This document shows positions 28,762-37,315 of a DNA stretch of 64,000 nucleotides, piece after piece (the first letter of the stretch is position 1; each line of letters begins with the position of its first letter). The DNA is taken from contig NZ_JBISBV010000005.1 in NCBI RefSeq assembly GCF_046592965.1, forward strand, positions 205,101 through 269,100, given 5' to 3'. A program made the translations under genes and the position numbers. This DNA comes from Marivita sp046592965 (GTDB taxonomy: Bacteria > Pseudomonadota > Alphaproteobacteria > Rhodobacterales > Rhodobacteraceae). The notes below the pieces were generated by a model. It was given only the letters and a program-made list of their open reading frames with translations. It was not told where the DNA came from and ran no database searches.

Positions 28762-29784
28762 TCAGTTCTTTTCCTTGTCGACCATCTTGCCCGCCGAAAT
28801 CCACGGCATCATGCCGCGCAGCTTTTCACCGGTCGCTTCGATCTGGTGCTCGTCGTTGATCCGGCGCGTCGCTTTGAACGACGGCTGGCCAACGGCATTT
28901 TCCTGCATGAAATCACGCACGAACTTGCCGGTCTGGATGTCAGTCAGAACGTCCTTCATGCGCTTCTTGGTTTCGTCGTAGGGCAGGATGCGCGGACCGC
29001 TGACGTACTCGCCATATTCGGCGGTGTTCGAGATCGAGTAGTTCATGTTCGCGATGCCGCCCTCGTAGATCAGGTCGACGATCAGCTTGACCTCGTGCAG
29101 ACACTCGAAATAGGCCATTTCCGGCTCGTAGCCGGCTTCGACCAGTGTCTCGAAGCCCATGCGGATCAATTCCACCAGACCGCCACAGAGAACCGCCTGC
29201 TCGCCGAACAGATCGGTCTCGCATTCCTCGCGGAAGTTGGTCTCGATGATGCCGGACCGTCCGCCGCCGATGGCCGAGCAATAGCTGAGGCCGATTTCCA
29301 GCGCCTTGCCCGAGGCGTCGTTATGCACTGCCACAAGGCAGGGTACGCCGCCGCCCTTGGTGTATTCGCCGCGCACCGTGTGGCCCGGCCCCTTGGGCGC
29401 CATCATGATGACGTCAACGCCGGGTTTCGGCTCGATCAGGCCGAAATGCACGTTCAGGCCGTGGGCAAACGCGATTGCCGCGCCATCCTTGAGGTTGTCA
29501 TGCACGTATTTCTTGTATGTCTCGGCCTGCAACTCGTCGGGCATGGTGAACATGATCAGATCACACCAGGCCGCAGCCTCCGCGATGCCCATCACCTTGA
29601 GCCCTTCGCCTTCGGCCTTCTTGGCCGAGGCCGAGCCTTCGCGCAGCGCCACGACGACGTTTTTCGCGCCGCTGTCGCGCAGGTTCAGTGCGTGGGCGTG
29701 GCCTTGGCTGCCGTAGCCCAGAATGGCCACTTTCATGTCCTTGATCAGGTTGATGTCGCAATCGCGATCGTAATAAACGCGCAT
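28762..29784 (-). CDS. ilvC: Ketol-acid reductoisomerase
   Basis: IlvC catalyses the NADPH-dependent rearrangement and reduction of acetolactate or acetohydroxybutyrate in valine, isoleucine and leucine synthesis. The 340-residue class I enzyme starts MRVYYDRDCDINLIKD; the Rossmann loop GYGSQGHAHALNL lies near residue 24 and the Mg-binding helix block FREECETDLFGEQAVLCGG in the C-terminal knot domain. ATG 29784 (with GAGGTG upstream) is chosen; an in-frame ATG 23 codons earlier lies in the regulatory region and gives a length unlike the family. Two Lrp/AsnC regulators are encoded divergently 134 bases away and may control it. Confidence 0.97.
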   Translation of the reverse strand: MRVYYDRDCDINLIKDMKVAILGYGSQGHAHALNLRDSGAKNVVVALREGSASAKKAEGEGLKVMGIAEAAAWCDLIMFTMPDELQAETYKKYVHDNLKDGAAIAFAHGLNVHFGLIEPKPGVDVIMMAPKGPGHTVRGEYTKGGGVPCLVAVHNDASGKALEIGLSYCSAIGGGRSGIIETNFREECETDLFGEQAVLCGGLVELIRMGFETLVEAGYEPEMAYFECLHEVKLIVDLIYEGGIANMNYSISNTAEYGEYVSGPRILPYDETKKRMKDVLTDIQTGKFVRDFMQENAVGQPSFKATRRINDEHQIEATGEKLRGMMPWISAGKMVDKEKN

Positions 29785-29918
29785 CTCAGTCACCTCGTTT
29801 TGGCGTTTCCATTGCGGTGCAGCATAGGGAGATATGTCGCGTGAGGGCTGCAAACTTCATTCCGTTTGGCCGATCTATGGGGATTTCATTCTTCATTGGC
29901 AGAGTTTATGAAGATTTC

Positions 29919-30374
29919 ATGTTGGATTCGACCGACCTCCGTATTCTGCGCCAGTTTCAGGCGGCGCCCGACAGCCCCAGCGCGGATCTGGCCGATCGTG
30001 CAGGCGTCACCCCGACAACCCTGGCGCGCCGACTCGAGCGGATGCGGGAGGCGGGCGTGATCCGTGCGGTGCGCGCGGTGATTGACTGGCACGTCTTGGG
30101 ATATTCGGTCGAGGTGTCGTTGCGCGTCACCCTCGACAAGACGCAACCGCGTGCGTTCGACGAGTTCCTTGCCGCGGCGCGTGGCGTGCCCGAGGTGATC
30201 GAGATGCAGACGTTTCTCGGACAGGTCGATGCCCGTCTCTCGGTCATCGCGCGTGACATGCCGCATTACCAGCAGGTCTATCGGGACAAGCTTCTGACCC
30301 TGCCGCATATCGCCGACATCGAGGCATTGATGCATGTTGCGCGGGTGAAATTCGACGAAACTCTGCCGTTATGA
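29919..30374 (+). CDS. Lrp/AsnC-family transcriptional regulator (first of a pair)
   Basis: A 151-residue regulator of the Lrp/AsnC family. Residues 1-50 are the winged helix-turn-helix (LDSTDLRILRQFQ, then DLADRAGVTPTTLARRLERM, and the AGVIRAVRAVID wing). The rest is the RAM/AsnC ligand domain with VPEVIEMQTFLGQVDARLSVIARD. These proteins sense amino acids and act as octamers on DNA. I chose ATG 29919 because the family always starts just before the LD..D..IL motif; the frame extends 34 codons further upstream with no family match. The stop codon overlaps the start of the second regulator (ATGA). Confidence 0.9.
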   Translation: MLDSTDLRILRQFQAAPDSPSADLADRAGVTPTTLARRLERMREAGVIRAVRAVIDWHVLGYSVEVSLRVTLDKTQPRAFDEFLAAARGVPEVIEMQTFLGQVDARLSVIARDMPHYQQVYRDKLLTLPHIADIEALMHVARVKFDETLPL

Positions 30375-30829
30375 TCGACCTTGATGACATGGACCGTGCG
30401 ATGATCCGCATCGTGGCGCAGGATGCGCTCATCAGCGCGGGCGCTTTGGGCCGGCAACTCGGCCTGTCGCAACCCGCTGCATGGCGCAGGCTCAAGCGGC
30501 TTAGGGATGCAGGCGTCTTTCGCGGCCGGCGTCTGGATCTTGATGCGCAGGCGCTCGGGTTTGGCGTGACAGTGTTTCTGGGCGTCAAGATCGCCACCAA
30601 GGGGCGCGTCAGTCTCGATGATTTCGAGCGCGCGGTGAGCGCGATTCCCGAAGTACAGACGGTCGAGCATGTGTTGGGAGCGTATGATTACCGCCTGCGC
30701 GTCGTTGCCCGCGACATCGCGGATTTCGAACGCGTCCTGCGGCGGCGCATCATGACTTTGCCGGGCGTCGGCAACATTGATGCCAATGTCCTGCTGTCCG
30801 AAGAGCGCCTTTTGGGTCCGATCGGATAG
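30371..30829 (+). CDS. Lrp/AsnC-family transcriptional regulator (second of a pair)
   Basis: A 152-residue Lrp/AsnC protein with an N-terminal helix-turn-helix (DLDDMDRAMIRIV, GALGRQLGLSQPAAWRRLKRL) and a C-terminal RAM domain (IPEVQTVEHVLGAYDYRLRVVARD). It overlaps the first regulator by four bases, so the two are translationally coupled. They are clearly different proteins, not a recent duplication, and may form hetero-oligomers. They are divergent from ilvC and precede an aminotransferase gene, which fits amino-acid-responsive control of either; the target is inferred only from position. Confidence 0.9.
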   Translation: MIDLDDMDRAMIRIVAQDALISAGALGRQLGLSQPAAWRRLKRLRDAGVFRGRRLDLDAQALGFGVTVFLGVKIATKGRVSLDDFERAVSAIPEVQTVEHVLGAYDYRLRVVARDIADFERVLRRRIMTLPGVGNIDANVLLSEERLLGPIG

Positions 30830-30904
30830 CGGACTGCGTCCAAACAGCCTTTGCCAATCGCGCGCGGGCGCGTTACCTCAGAAGCAACTCAAGGAGGTTT
30901 GCCC

Positions 30905-32029
30905 ATGGCGTTGCTCGACACTGTAGACCCGGACGGTCTCGAAGAATTCTCGGTCGTGTTCACCGACCGCTCTCTCAATCACATGTCCAAGACCTTTCAA
31001 ACCGTCATGACGGACATTTCGTCAATGCTGAAAGAGGTCTATAACGCCGACGCCGTGGTGCTGGTGCCGGGTGGCGGCAGCTACGGCATGGAAGCGGTGG
31101 CGCGTCAGTTCGGGCAGGGGGCAAAGGCGCTGATCGTGCGCAACGGCTGGTTCTCCTATCGCTGGACGCAGATTTTCGACATGGGCCAGTTCGGTGGCGA
31201 AACGATCGCGATGAAGGCGCGCCAGACCGGCAACGACGTGTTCGCGCCCTTCGCGCCCGCACCCATCCAAGAGGTGACAGCCCGCATCCGTGAGGAAAAA
31301 CCCGACATCGTCTTTGCGCCCCACGTCGAAACCAGCGCCGGTATCATCCTGCCGGATGACTACCTGACCGAACTGGCGAGCGCTGCGCATGACGTGGGCG
31401 CGTTGATGGTGCTGGATTGCATCGCGTCCGGCTGCGCCTGGGTCGATATGAAGGCGACCGGCGTCGACGTTCTGATCTCCGCACCGCAAAAGGGATGGTC
31501 GGCCAGCCCCAGTGCCGGTCTGGTCATGCTGTCCGAACGCGCCATCGCGCGGCTGGAGGATACCACGTCAAACAGCTTTGTCACCGATCTGAAAAAATGG
31601 CACCAGATCATGCAGGCTTATGAAAACGGCGGCCACGCCTATCACGCCACCATGCCCACCGATGCCTTGCGCAACTTCCGCGACACGATGCTGGAAACCC
31701 ATGAATACGGGTTCGAAAAGCTGCGCGATGCGCAATGGGCTCTGGGCAATGCGGTGCGGGCCGAGCTGAAAAAGCACGGCGTTCAATCGGTCGCCGCCGA
31801 CGGGTTCGGTGCGCCGGGTGTGGTGGTCAGCTATACGCAGGATCCCGAGGTGCAATCGGGCCGTGCCTTCGCCGCGCGCGGGATGCAGATTGCCGCAGGC
31901 GTGCCGCTGCAATGCGATGAGCCGCCCGAGTTCTCGACCTTCCGTCTGGGCCTTTTCGGGCTCGACAAGCTTTATGATGTGGACGGGACTGTTGAACGCC
32001 TGAAAGCTGTCCTCGACGACGTGCTTTAA
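30905..32029 (+). CDS. Class V aminotransferase (alanine-glyoxylate / serine-pyruvate type)
   Basis: The 374-residue PLP enzyme belongs to the class V aminotransferases. The phosphate-binding loop GGGSYGMEAVA, the DCIASGCAW Asp segment that contacts the pyridine ring, and the PLP lysine in SAPQKGWSASP (Lys196) are present, and the C-terminal FRLGLFGLDKL block is typical. Likely substrates are small amino acids such as alanine, serine or aspartate with glyoxylate or pyruvate, but the exact pair is open. ATG 30905 has a perfect AAGGAGG ribosome binding site. A terminator follows, so with its 75-base upstream gap it may be transcribed alone or with the regulator pair. Confidence 0.88.
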   Translation: MALLDTVDPDGLEEFSVVFTDRSLNHMSKTFQTVMTDISSMLKEVYNADAVVLVPGGGSYGMEAVARQFGQGAKALIVRNGWFSYRWTQIFDMGQFGGETIAMKARQTGNDVFAPFAPAPIQEVTARIREEKPDIVFAPHVETSAGIILPDDYLTELASAAHDVGALMVLDCIASGCAWVDMKATGVDVLISAPQKGWSASPSAGLVMLSERAIARLEDTTSNSFVTDLKKWHQIMQAYENGGHAYHATMPTDALRNFRDTMLETHEYGFEKLRDAQWALGNAVRAELKKHGVQSVAADGFGAPGVVVSYTQDPEVQSGRAFAARGMQIAAGVPLQCDEPPEFSTFRLGLFGLDKLYDVDGTVERLKAVLDDVL

Positions 32030-32073
32030 GGTCGCGTCACGGCGCTGCCGGATTTGAGTGTTGGAAAAATAAG

Positions 32074-32105
32074 AAGCCGGAGACTGCACAGCGTCTCCGG
32101 CTTTT
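32074..32105 (+). terminator. Rho-independent terminator after the aminotransferase gene
   Basis: Perfect stem AAGCCGGAGAC / GTCTCCGGCTT with an eight-base loop, followed by TT and a T-rich run, 45 bases after the stop codon. Confidence 0.88.
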
Positions 32106-32166
32106 CTTCGACATGACTATGCAATCACCGCTCGGGGCACTCGCACTCCGGAACCCTTCATTGCGC

Positions 32167-32799
32167 TTACTTGAAGTTCCGGCTTTCCTTGATCTGGTCC
32201 CAGGCCCAGACCACCTCTTGCAACTGTTCTTCCTGGCTGCGGTCGCCGCCATTCATATCCGGATGCAGCACCTTGATCAGCGCCTTGTACGCCTTTCGCA
32301 CCTCGGCCTTCGACCACGTGTCCTTGGCGTCAAGTATCTCGACCGCGCGCCGTTCGGTTGGGGGCAGCCGTTTGGTGATCCCCGATCCACCGCCAGTCTT
32401 GCCGGGATTGCGCGTCGCGTTTTCGCCCAGCACCTGATGCGGGTCTTCGATGCCCAACCGGGCCCAGGCCTTGGCTTCGGGATCGCGGAAATCCTTGGTG
32501 CGCCGCTCCCACACCTTGTCCGAGGTCATCTGCGCGTTCATCTCGGCTTCGGTCTTGCCATCGAAAAAGTTCCACTTGAGATTGTACTCGCGCACATGCT
32601 CCTGGCAGAACCAGAAGTAATCGTCGAGCACGTCCGGCGCCTTGGGGGCGCGGAACTTGCCGGGCTGCTGGCAGCCTTCGTGGTCACACAGCCGAACCGA
32701 CGTTTCGGACGCGCCGGACATGCCCCGGCGACCGCGCGGATTCTTCTTCTTTGCCGACCTGATCGACATGTCAAAACCAAAGGGATCTGATTTGCTCAT
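32167..32799 (-). CDS. J-domain (DnaJ-like) protein
   Basis: The 210-residue protein carries a C-terminal J domain (about residues 145-210) with the essential HPD triad in VLHPDMNGGDRS, and helices starting AVEILDAKDTWSKAEVRKAYKALI (quoted in part as DTWSKAEVRKAYK). It should stimulate a DnaK-type chaperone. The N-terminal part contains a Cys/His cluster (CDHEGC, FCQEH) that could bind zinc. The J domain at the C-terminus instead of the N-terminus is typical of this alphaproteobacterial family. ATG 32799 has AAAGGCAG upstream. It is divergent from bolA, a common pairing in this group. Confidence 0.88.
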   Translation of the reverse strand: MSKSDPFGFDMSIRSAKKKNPRGRRGMSGASETSVRLCDHEGCQQPGKFRAPKAPDVLDDYFWFCQEHVREYNLKWNFFDGKTEAEMNAQMTSDKVWERRTKDFRDPEAKAWARLGIEDPHQVLGENATRNPGKTGGGSGITKRLPPTERRAVEILDAKDTWSKAEVRKAYKALIKVLHPDMNGGDRSQEEQLQEVVWAWDQIKESRNFK

Positions 32800-32875
32800 A
32801 ACACTGCCTTTTCGACTCGAAGGCGACACTGTAGACGACCGGGGGGGAGAGTTAAAAGGGTAGGGCCGAAAAAAG

Positions 32876-33133
32876 ATGTCGCGAACAGAACAAATTGAAG
32901 AACGTCTTCGCCACGCATTGTCGCCGCGAGAGCTGGTGGTGCATGACGACAGCGAAAGCCATCGGGGCCACGCCGGATATCAAGAGGGTGGCGAGAGCCA
33001 TTTCACGGTCAAGATCCGCGCCGAGGCCTTTGCCGGTCAATCGCGGATCGCGCGTCACCGGATGGTGCATCGCGCCCTCGGGCCCGATCTTGTCGCCGCG
33101 ATCCACGCGCTGTCACTGGACCTCGACGCTTAA
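32876..33133 (+). CDS. bolA: BolA family protein
   Basis: The 85-residue product has the BolA fold pattern: an N-terminal helix (QIEERLRHALSPRELVVHDDS), the SHFTVKIRAEAFAGQSRIARHRMV core and the short C-terminal helix ALGPDLVAAIHALSLDL (each quoted in part). The conserved His in SHF and the RHRMVH segment are those used for glutaredoxin and iron-sulfur cluster binding in the family. BolA proteins work with monothiol glutaredoxins in iron-sulfur trafficking or stress-linked envelope control. Its start is 77 bases from the divergent J-domain gene. Confidence 0.92.
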   Translation: MSRTEQIEERLRHALSPRELVVHDDSESHRGHAGYQEGGESHFTVKIRAEAFAGQSRIARHRMVHRALGPDLVAAIHALSLDLDA

Positions 33134-33142
33134 CTCAATACG

Positions 33143-33523
33143 TCAGGCGGGGCGCGTCTCTTCGGTGCCTTCCTCATAGGGTATGTCATCGGCGGAGTTA
33201 TCCGTCGTTGGCTTTACCGGCGGCGCGGGCGGCGTCAGCACCGGTTCGCGCCGCTGCGGCGCAGGTGCCTCTGTCTCGTCGCTTTCGCGCAATGCCCGGC
33301 GAAACACCAGCAGCGTGCGCCATTGGGTGATCGTTCCGGTCAGCCCCTGCCGCTCTTCGGAGGGCAACACGTCGGAGCGGTGATAGGTCCAGCCTTGCAC
33401 CGCCAGCTCGTTGATGGCCTGCTCGATCCCCAGCGCGAACCGGTCCTCCGGCGCCTTGACGCCTTTTGCCTTGATGCCCTTCGTCGGGGCGGGGATGACC
33501 TTGTATTCGAAGACGTCCGTCAT
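33143..33523 (-). CDS. DUF4177-like small protein
   Basis: The 126-residue protein has an N-terminal ~70-residue domain reminiscent of DUF4177 (FEYKVIPAPTKG, AINELAVQGWTYHRSDVLPSE, TLLVFRRAL) and a Pro/Glu-rich disordered tail (PVLTPPAPPVKPTT onwards). A GTG lies directly before the ATG 33523; I take the ATG. It starts seven bases after the gatB stop codon on the same strand, so the two are probably co-transcribed. Function unknown. Confidence 0.72.
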   Translation of the reverse strand: MTDVFEYKVIPAPTKGIKAKGVKAPEDRFALGIEQAINELAVQGWTYHRSDVLPSEERQGLTGTITQWRTLLVFRRALRESDETEAPAPQRREPVLTPPAPPVKPTTDNSADDIPYEEGTEETRPA

Positions 33524-33530
33524 CACGCTC

Positions 33531-35045
33531 TCAAAGCCCCAGTTTCGCGGTCACGATCTGGTTGACCGCCGCCGGGTTGGCCTTGCCGCCTGTCGCCTTC
33601 ATCACCTGACCGACGAACCAGCCGGCGAGTTTGGGGTTCTGCTTGGCTTTCTCGACCTGCGCGGGGTTGGCGGCGATGATCTCGTCAACGGCGGTCTCGA
33701 TGGCGCCTGTGTCGGTCACCTGCTTCATGCCGCGATCCTCGACGATCTGCGCCGGATCACCACCTTCGGTGTAGACGATCTCGAACAGATCCTTGGCGAT
33801 CTTGCCGGAGATGTCGCCGTTTTTGATCAACGAGATGATACCAGCCAGTTGGGCCGGAGACACCGGGCTTTGCGTGATGTCGTGGTCTTCCTTCTTGAGC
33901 CGACCGAACAATTCGTTGATGACCCAGTTCGCCGCCAGCTTGCCGTCGCCGCAGGTGCTGACGACCTCTTCGAAATATCCCGCATTTGCGGTATCGGCCG
34001 TCAGAACGTCGGCATCGTATTCCGAGAGACCGAACTCCGTGACAAACCGCGCCTTCTTCTCATCCGGCAATTCCGGCAATGATGCCGCGATCTCGTCCAC
34101 CCAGGACTGCTCGATCTCCAGCGGCATCAGGTCGGGGCAGGGGAAGTAACGGTAATCATGCGCCTCTTCCTTGCTCCGCATCGAGCGGGTCTCGTTCTTG
34201 TCGGGGTCGTAGAGCCGGGTTTCCTGATCGACCGATCCGCCGTTTTCCAGAATCGCGATCTGGCGACGGGCTTCAAAATCGATGGCCATCTGGATGAAGC
34301 GCATGGAGTTCATGTTCTTGATCTCGCAGCGCGTGCCGAGATGCGAGAAATCCTGCGTTTCCTGGTATTTTTCGTACTGCCCCGGACGGCAGACCGACAC
34401 GTTGACATCGGCGCGCAGGTTGCCGTTTTGCATGTTGCCGTCGCAGGTGCCGAGATAGCGCAGGATCTGGCGCAGCTTGACGACATACGCCGCCGCTTCC
34501 TCGGGGCCGCGAATGTCGGGGCGGCTCACGATCTCCATCAGCGCGACGCCGGTGCGGTTGAGATCGACGAAGCTCATGGTCGGGTCCATGTCGTGGATCG
34601 ACTTGCCGGCGTCCTGTTCGATGTGAATCCGCTCGATCCGCACACGCCGCGCGATGCCCGGTTCCATGTCGACGATCACTTCTCCTTCGCCGACGATGGG
34701 ATGATAGAGCTGGCTGATCTGGTAGCCTTGCGGCAGGTCGGGATAAAAGTAGTTCTTGCGATCAAACGCGCTCACCAGGTTGATCTCGGCCTTCAGGCCA
34801 AGCCCTGTGCGCACCGCCTGTTCGACGCAGAATTCATTGATGACCGGCAGCATGCCCGGCATGGCCGCGTCCACGAATGCGACGTTCGAATTGGGCTCGG
34901 CACCGAATTTGGTGGATGCGCCAGAGAACAGCTTGGCTTTGGACGCGACCTGCGCGTGCACTTCCATCCCGATGACGAGTTCCCAATCGTGCTTGGCCCC
35001 GGCGATGACCTTGGGTTTCGGTGTCTCAAAGCTCAGGTCCAGCAT
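33531..35045 (-). CDS. gatB: Asp/Glu-tRNA amidotransferase subunit B
   Basis: GatB is the kinase/tRNA-binding subunit of GatCAB, which converts Glu-tRNA-Gln (and Asp-tRNA-Asn) to the amidated forms. The 504-residue protein begins its conserved part with WELVIGMEVHAQVASKAKLFS, continues with KNYFYPDLPQGYQISQ, the FVDLNRTGVALMEIVS segment and the NMQNGNLRADVNVSV block, and ends in the YqeY-like tail domain (GWFVGQVMKATGGKANP). gatA and gatC are not adjacent in this window. The small DUF4177-like gene follows. Confidence 0.97.
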   Translation of the reverse strand: MLDLSFETPKPKVIAGAKHDWELVIGMEVHAQVASKAKLFSGASTKFGAEPNSNVAFVDAAMPGMLPVINEFCVEQAVRTGLGLKAEINLVSAFDRKNYFYPDLPQGYQISQLYHPIVGEGEVIVDMEPGIARRVRIERIHIEQDAGKSIHDMDPTMSFVDLNRTGVALMEIVSRPDIRGPEEAAAYVVKLRQILRYLGTCDGNMQNGNLRADVNVSVCRPGQYEKYQETQDFSHLGTRCEIKNMNSMRFIQMAIDFEARRQIAILENGGSVDQETRLYDPDKNETRSMRSKEEAHDYRYFPCPDLMPLEIEQSWVDEIAASLPELPDEKKARFVTEFGLSEYDADVLTADTANAGYFEEVVSTCGDGKLAANWVINELFGRLKKEDHDITQSPVSPAQLAGIISLIKNGDISGKIAKDLFEIVYTEGGDPAQIVEDRGMKQVTDTGAIETAVDEIIAANPAQVEKAKQNPKLAGWFVGQVMKATGGKANPAAVNQIVTAKLGL

Positions 35046-35129
35046 GGCAAATCCTCTTGGCGCGAACGGGCCGTGGAATACGCCAGAGGGGGGCAGGGGG
35101 CAAGGGGCCGTGTGGCGGTCGGCGCAGGA

Positions 35130-36392
35130 TCAACCCGCGTTGCGATTGACTTGGGCGGGCATCGTGACCGGCGGCAATCCGCGCGCGTGCCGGTCAAGCG
35201 CGGCCCAGGCGCGGTGGCGTCCCTTGGCAAGACGGTCAGCCTCGTCCAGCCGTGCGGCCCAGACGCCCTTTGCGGCGTACCAGACGCGCGGATGCACCTC
35301 GCGCAGATGCTCGGTGACGATCCAGTCGAAACATTCGGCAATGCGCATGCGCGCTTCCCGGTTCACGCCCGAAGGCTCGAGGGCGGAGCCGGTATAGGCG
35401 GCCAGAACATTGGCGGTATGTTGATCGCCCTGTCGCGCCAGAATATCGCGCAGACCCTGACAGAAGAGATCGGCATCCAGAAGCGCGAACGCATCGTCAT
35501 CAACCGTCAGCGCGTCAAGATAGGTCCAGCTGTAGCCGCCAGCGCCCCAGACATCGCCTGTGCGCACCATCGTGCGGCGGGCCTCGTGTTCCAGCCGCTG
35601 ATGACTGCCGAACCAACGCGGCAGCATGTGGTTGCCGAGCGCGCGCATGTAGCTGGCTGTACCGGGGGCAAGATCGATCAGATCTTCGTAATCGTCACTG
35701 GCGCGGGCGCGGGGGCGCGTCTCGGCCGACAGAAGCGTGCAGCGCACCGACGCCAGCATCGGCGAATCGAGTTCGAACGCATCGAACCCGTCGATCAGAT
35801 CGCCCGCGCGCTTGAAGTGGCGGAAAAACGCGGCGCGGTGACTGGCGGGTATTTCCTTGCGCCAGCCCTCGCCGCGCCATGCCCACCCGATATCGACATG
35901 CGCCATCGCAACCACGTAGGCAATGCCGTGATCGTCCGGCACCTCCTTCAGCACCAGCTGCATCTCCTCGAGAATCGCGGCGGCCGCCATCTCGTCATCG
36001 CCCCTCACGGCGCGCGTTGCGGCGGTGATCGCATCGGCGCGGGCACCTTCGGCCAATATTTGTGCCTCTGGCACGCCACCCGGCGTCATGGCACGCAGGA
36101 CGTCGGCACTGCGGATCGCCTCTCCCAATGTGGCCCAGGCGTCCTGACGCGCGAGGTACAGCCCGGATTCAAACAACGCGCCGCGAATTTCCTCTTCCTC
36201 GCTGGTTTCGCGGACCGGAAGATTGTGATGTTTCGCCGATTGAGGCAAAGCGTCGATATTGATCAGACCGCCCGTCAGGGTGGGGTGCTCCGTGGTGCCA
36301 CGCGCCTTGCGGATCAGGGTCGTCAGGTTGTCCAATACAGGCATCACATCCGCTTTCGGCTGATCCGGCACGGGCGCCGGAGTTGGAATCAT
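35130..36392 (-). CDS. Conserved-looking cytosolic protein of unknown function (420 aa)
   Basis: I do not recognise a domain. The 420-residue protein lacks a signal peptide and membrane helices and is rich in alpha-helix-forming sequence with many Trp, His and Arg residues; repeated short helical stretches (EAIRSADVLRAM, AAFFRHFKRAGDLIDGF, DILARQGDQHTANVLAAY) suggest a helical-repeat fold, but I see no regular TPR spacing. ATG 36392 is chosen for its AGGGGGACA ribosome binding site; the frame continues 26 codons upstream without support. It lies downstream of a divergent promoter region shared with the lytic transglycosylase gene and upstream of gatB by 84 bases. Confidence 0.7.
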   Translation of the reverse strand: MIPTPAPVPDQPKADVMPVLDNLTTLIRKARGTTEHPTLTGGLINIDALPQSAKHHNLPVRETSEEEEIRGALFESGLYLARQDAWATLGEAIRSADVLRAMTPGGVPEAQILAEGARADAITAATRAVRGDDEMAAAAILEEMQLVLKEVPDDHGIAYVVAMAHVDIGWAWRGEGWRKEIPASHRAAFFRHFKRAGDLIDGFDAFELDSPMLASVRCTLLSAETRPRARASDDYEDLIDLAPGTASYMRALGNHMLPRWFGSHQRLEHEARRTMVRTGDVWGAGGYSWTYLDALTVDDDAFALLDADLFCQGLRDILARQGDQHTANVLAAYTGSALEPSGVNREARMRIAECFDWIVTEHLREVHPRVWYAAKGVWAARLDEADRLAKGRHRAWAALDRHARGLPPVTMPAQVNRNAG

Positions 36393-36595
36393 TGTCCCCC
36401 TAGGTTTGGTGGAAAAACATGTCGCAAATCGGGCGTCAAAACGGAAACTGGCCGGAATTTTGAGGTGCAAGCGGAACTTCGCCGGCCTTTATATTTCGCA
36501 TTTTAACGAACGGTGTCGGCAAGTTTCCGCAGAAAACCGGCCGCTTCGGCGCGCTCAACTTGATATTTACGCGAAACTCCGCAAAAACCCCGCGA

Positions 36596-37315
36596 ATGTC
36601 ACGCTTGGGATTAATAGGTGTGGCGGCGTTTCTGCTTGGCTTCGGACAGTCCGTGGCCGCGACACCCGCCACCGTGGTCGACACGCAACCGGCCATCTCA
36701 TTGACCGCATCCTTGCGGCCCGTGGCTCGAAACGTCACGCCACTTCCCGAAATGCGCTGGTCGCACAAGCGCGAATCCGATCGCTGGTCGCGCGCGTCCC
36801 TGTCGGCGCTTCGCAGCCATGCAAGCGCATTGCCCCGCACAGTTCCGCGCGACATTGCAAGCTGGTGCCCGGCCTATGCCACCAACGACACCTCAGGCCG
36901 CGAGGCATTCTGGATCGGATTGCTGTCGGCCTTGGCGAAACACGAAAGCACCTTTCGCGCCAATGCGGTGGGCGGCGGTGGCAAGTGGTACGGATTGATG
37001 CAGATCCTGCCCGCAACGGCGCGCGGCTATCGCTGTCAGGCCAGTTCGCGCGATGCCTTGAAAAATGGCGGTGCCAACCTCCAATGCGCCTTGCGGATCA
37101 TGGCGGTGACGGTGCCGCGCGATGGGGTCATCTCGTCCGGCATGCGCGGCGTCGCGGCAGATTGGGGACCGTTCCACAGCCGGTCCAAGCGCGCGGATAT
37201 GAAGGAATGGATGCGGGCGCAGCCCTATTGTGCAGGTCTCTCGCGGTCGTTGCGTCCGGTGGCACGGCCAATGCCGAGCCGGATCAACCCGGTGATCTCG
37301 ACACGCGGACGCTAG
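36596..37315 (+). CDS. Secreted lytic transglycosylase (SLT-like)
   Basis: The 239-residue product starts with a signal peptide (MSRLGLIGVAAFLLGFGQSVAA) and has an SLT-type transglycosylase core: the catalytic Glu in LAKHESTFRANAVG, the GLMQILPATARGY motif, and NGGANLQCALRIM. Such enzymes cut peptidoglycan between MurNAc and GlcNAc, leaving anhydroMurNAc. An in-frame TTG 12 codons upstream is possible, but ATG 36596 gives the proper signal peptide. Its stop codon overlaps that of the convergent acyltransferase gene within the four bases CTAG. Confidence 0.85.
   Translation: MSRLGLIGVAAFLLGFGQSVAATPATVVDTQPAISLTASLRPVARNVTPLPEMRWSHKRESDRWSRASLSALRSHASALPRTVPRDIASWCPAYATNDTSGREAFWIGLLSALAKHESTFRANAVGGGGKWYGLMQILPATARGYRCQASSRDALKNGGANLQCALRIMAVTVPRDGVISSGMRGVAADWGPFHSRSKRADMKEWMRAQPYCAGLSRSLRPVARPMPSRINPVISTRGR

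Noticed and set aside
34158..36506. 782-codon plus-strand open frame
   Set aside because: Shadow across gatB and the 420-aa gene; both minus-strand genes have better starts and, for gatB, clear family motifs.
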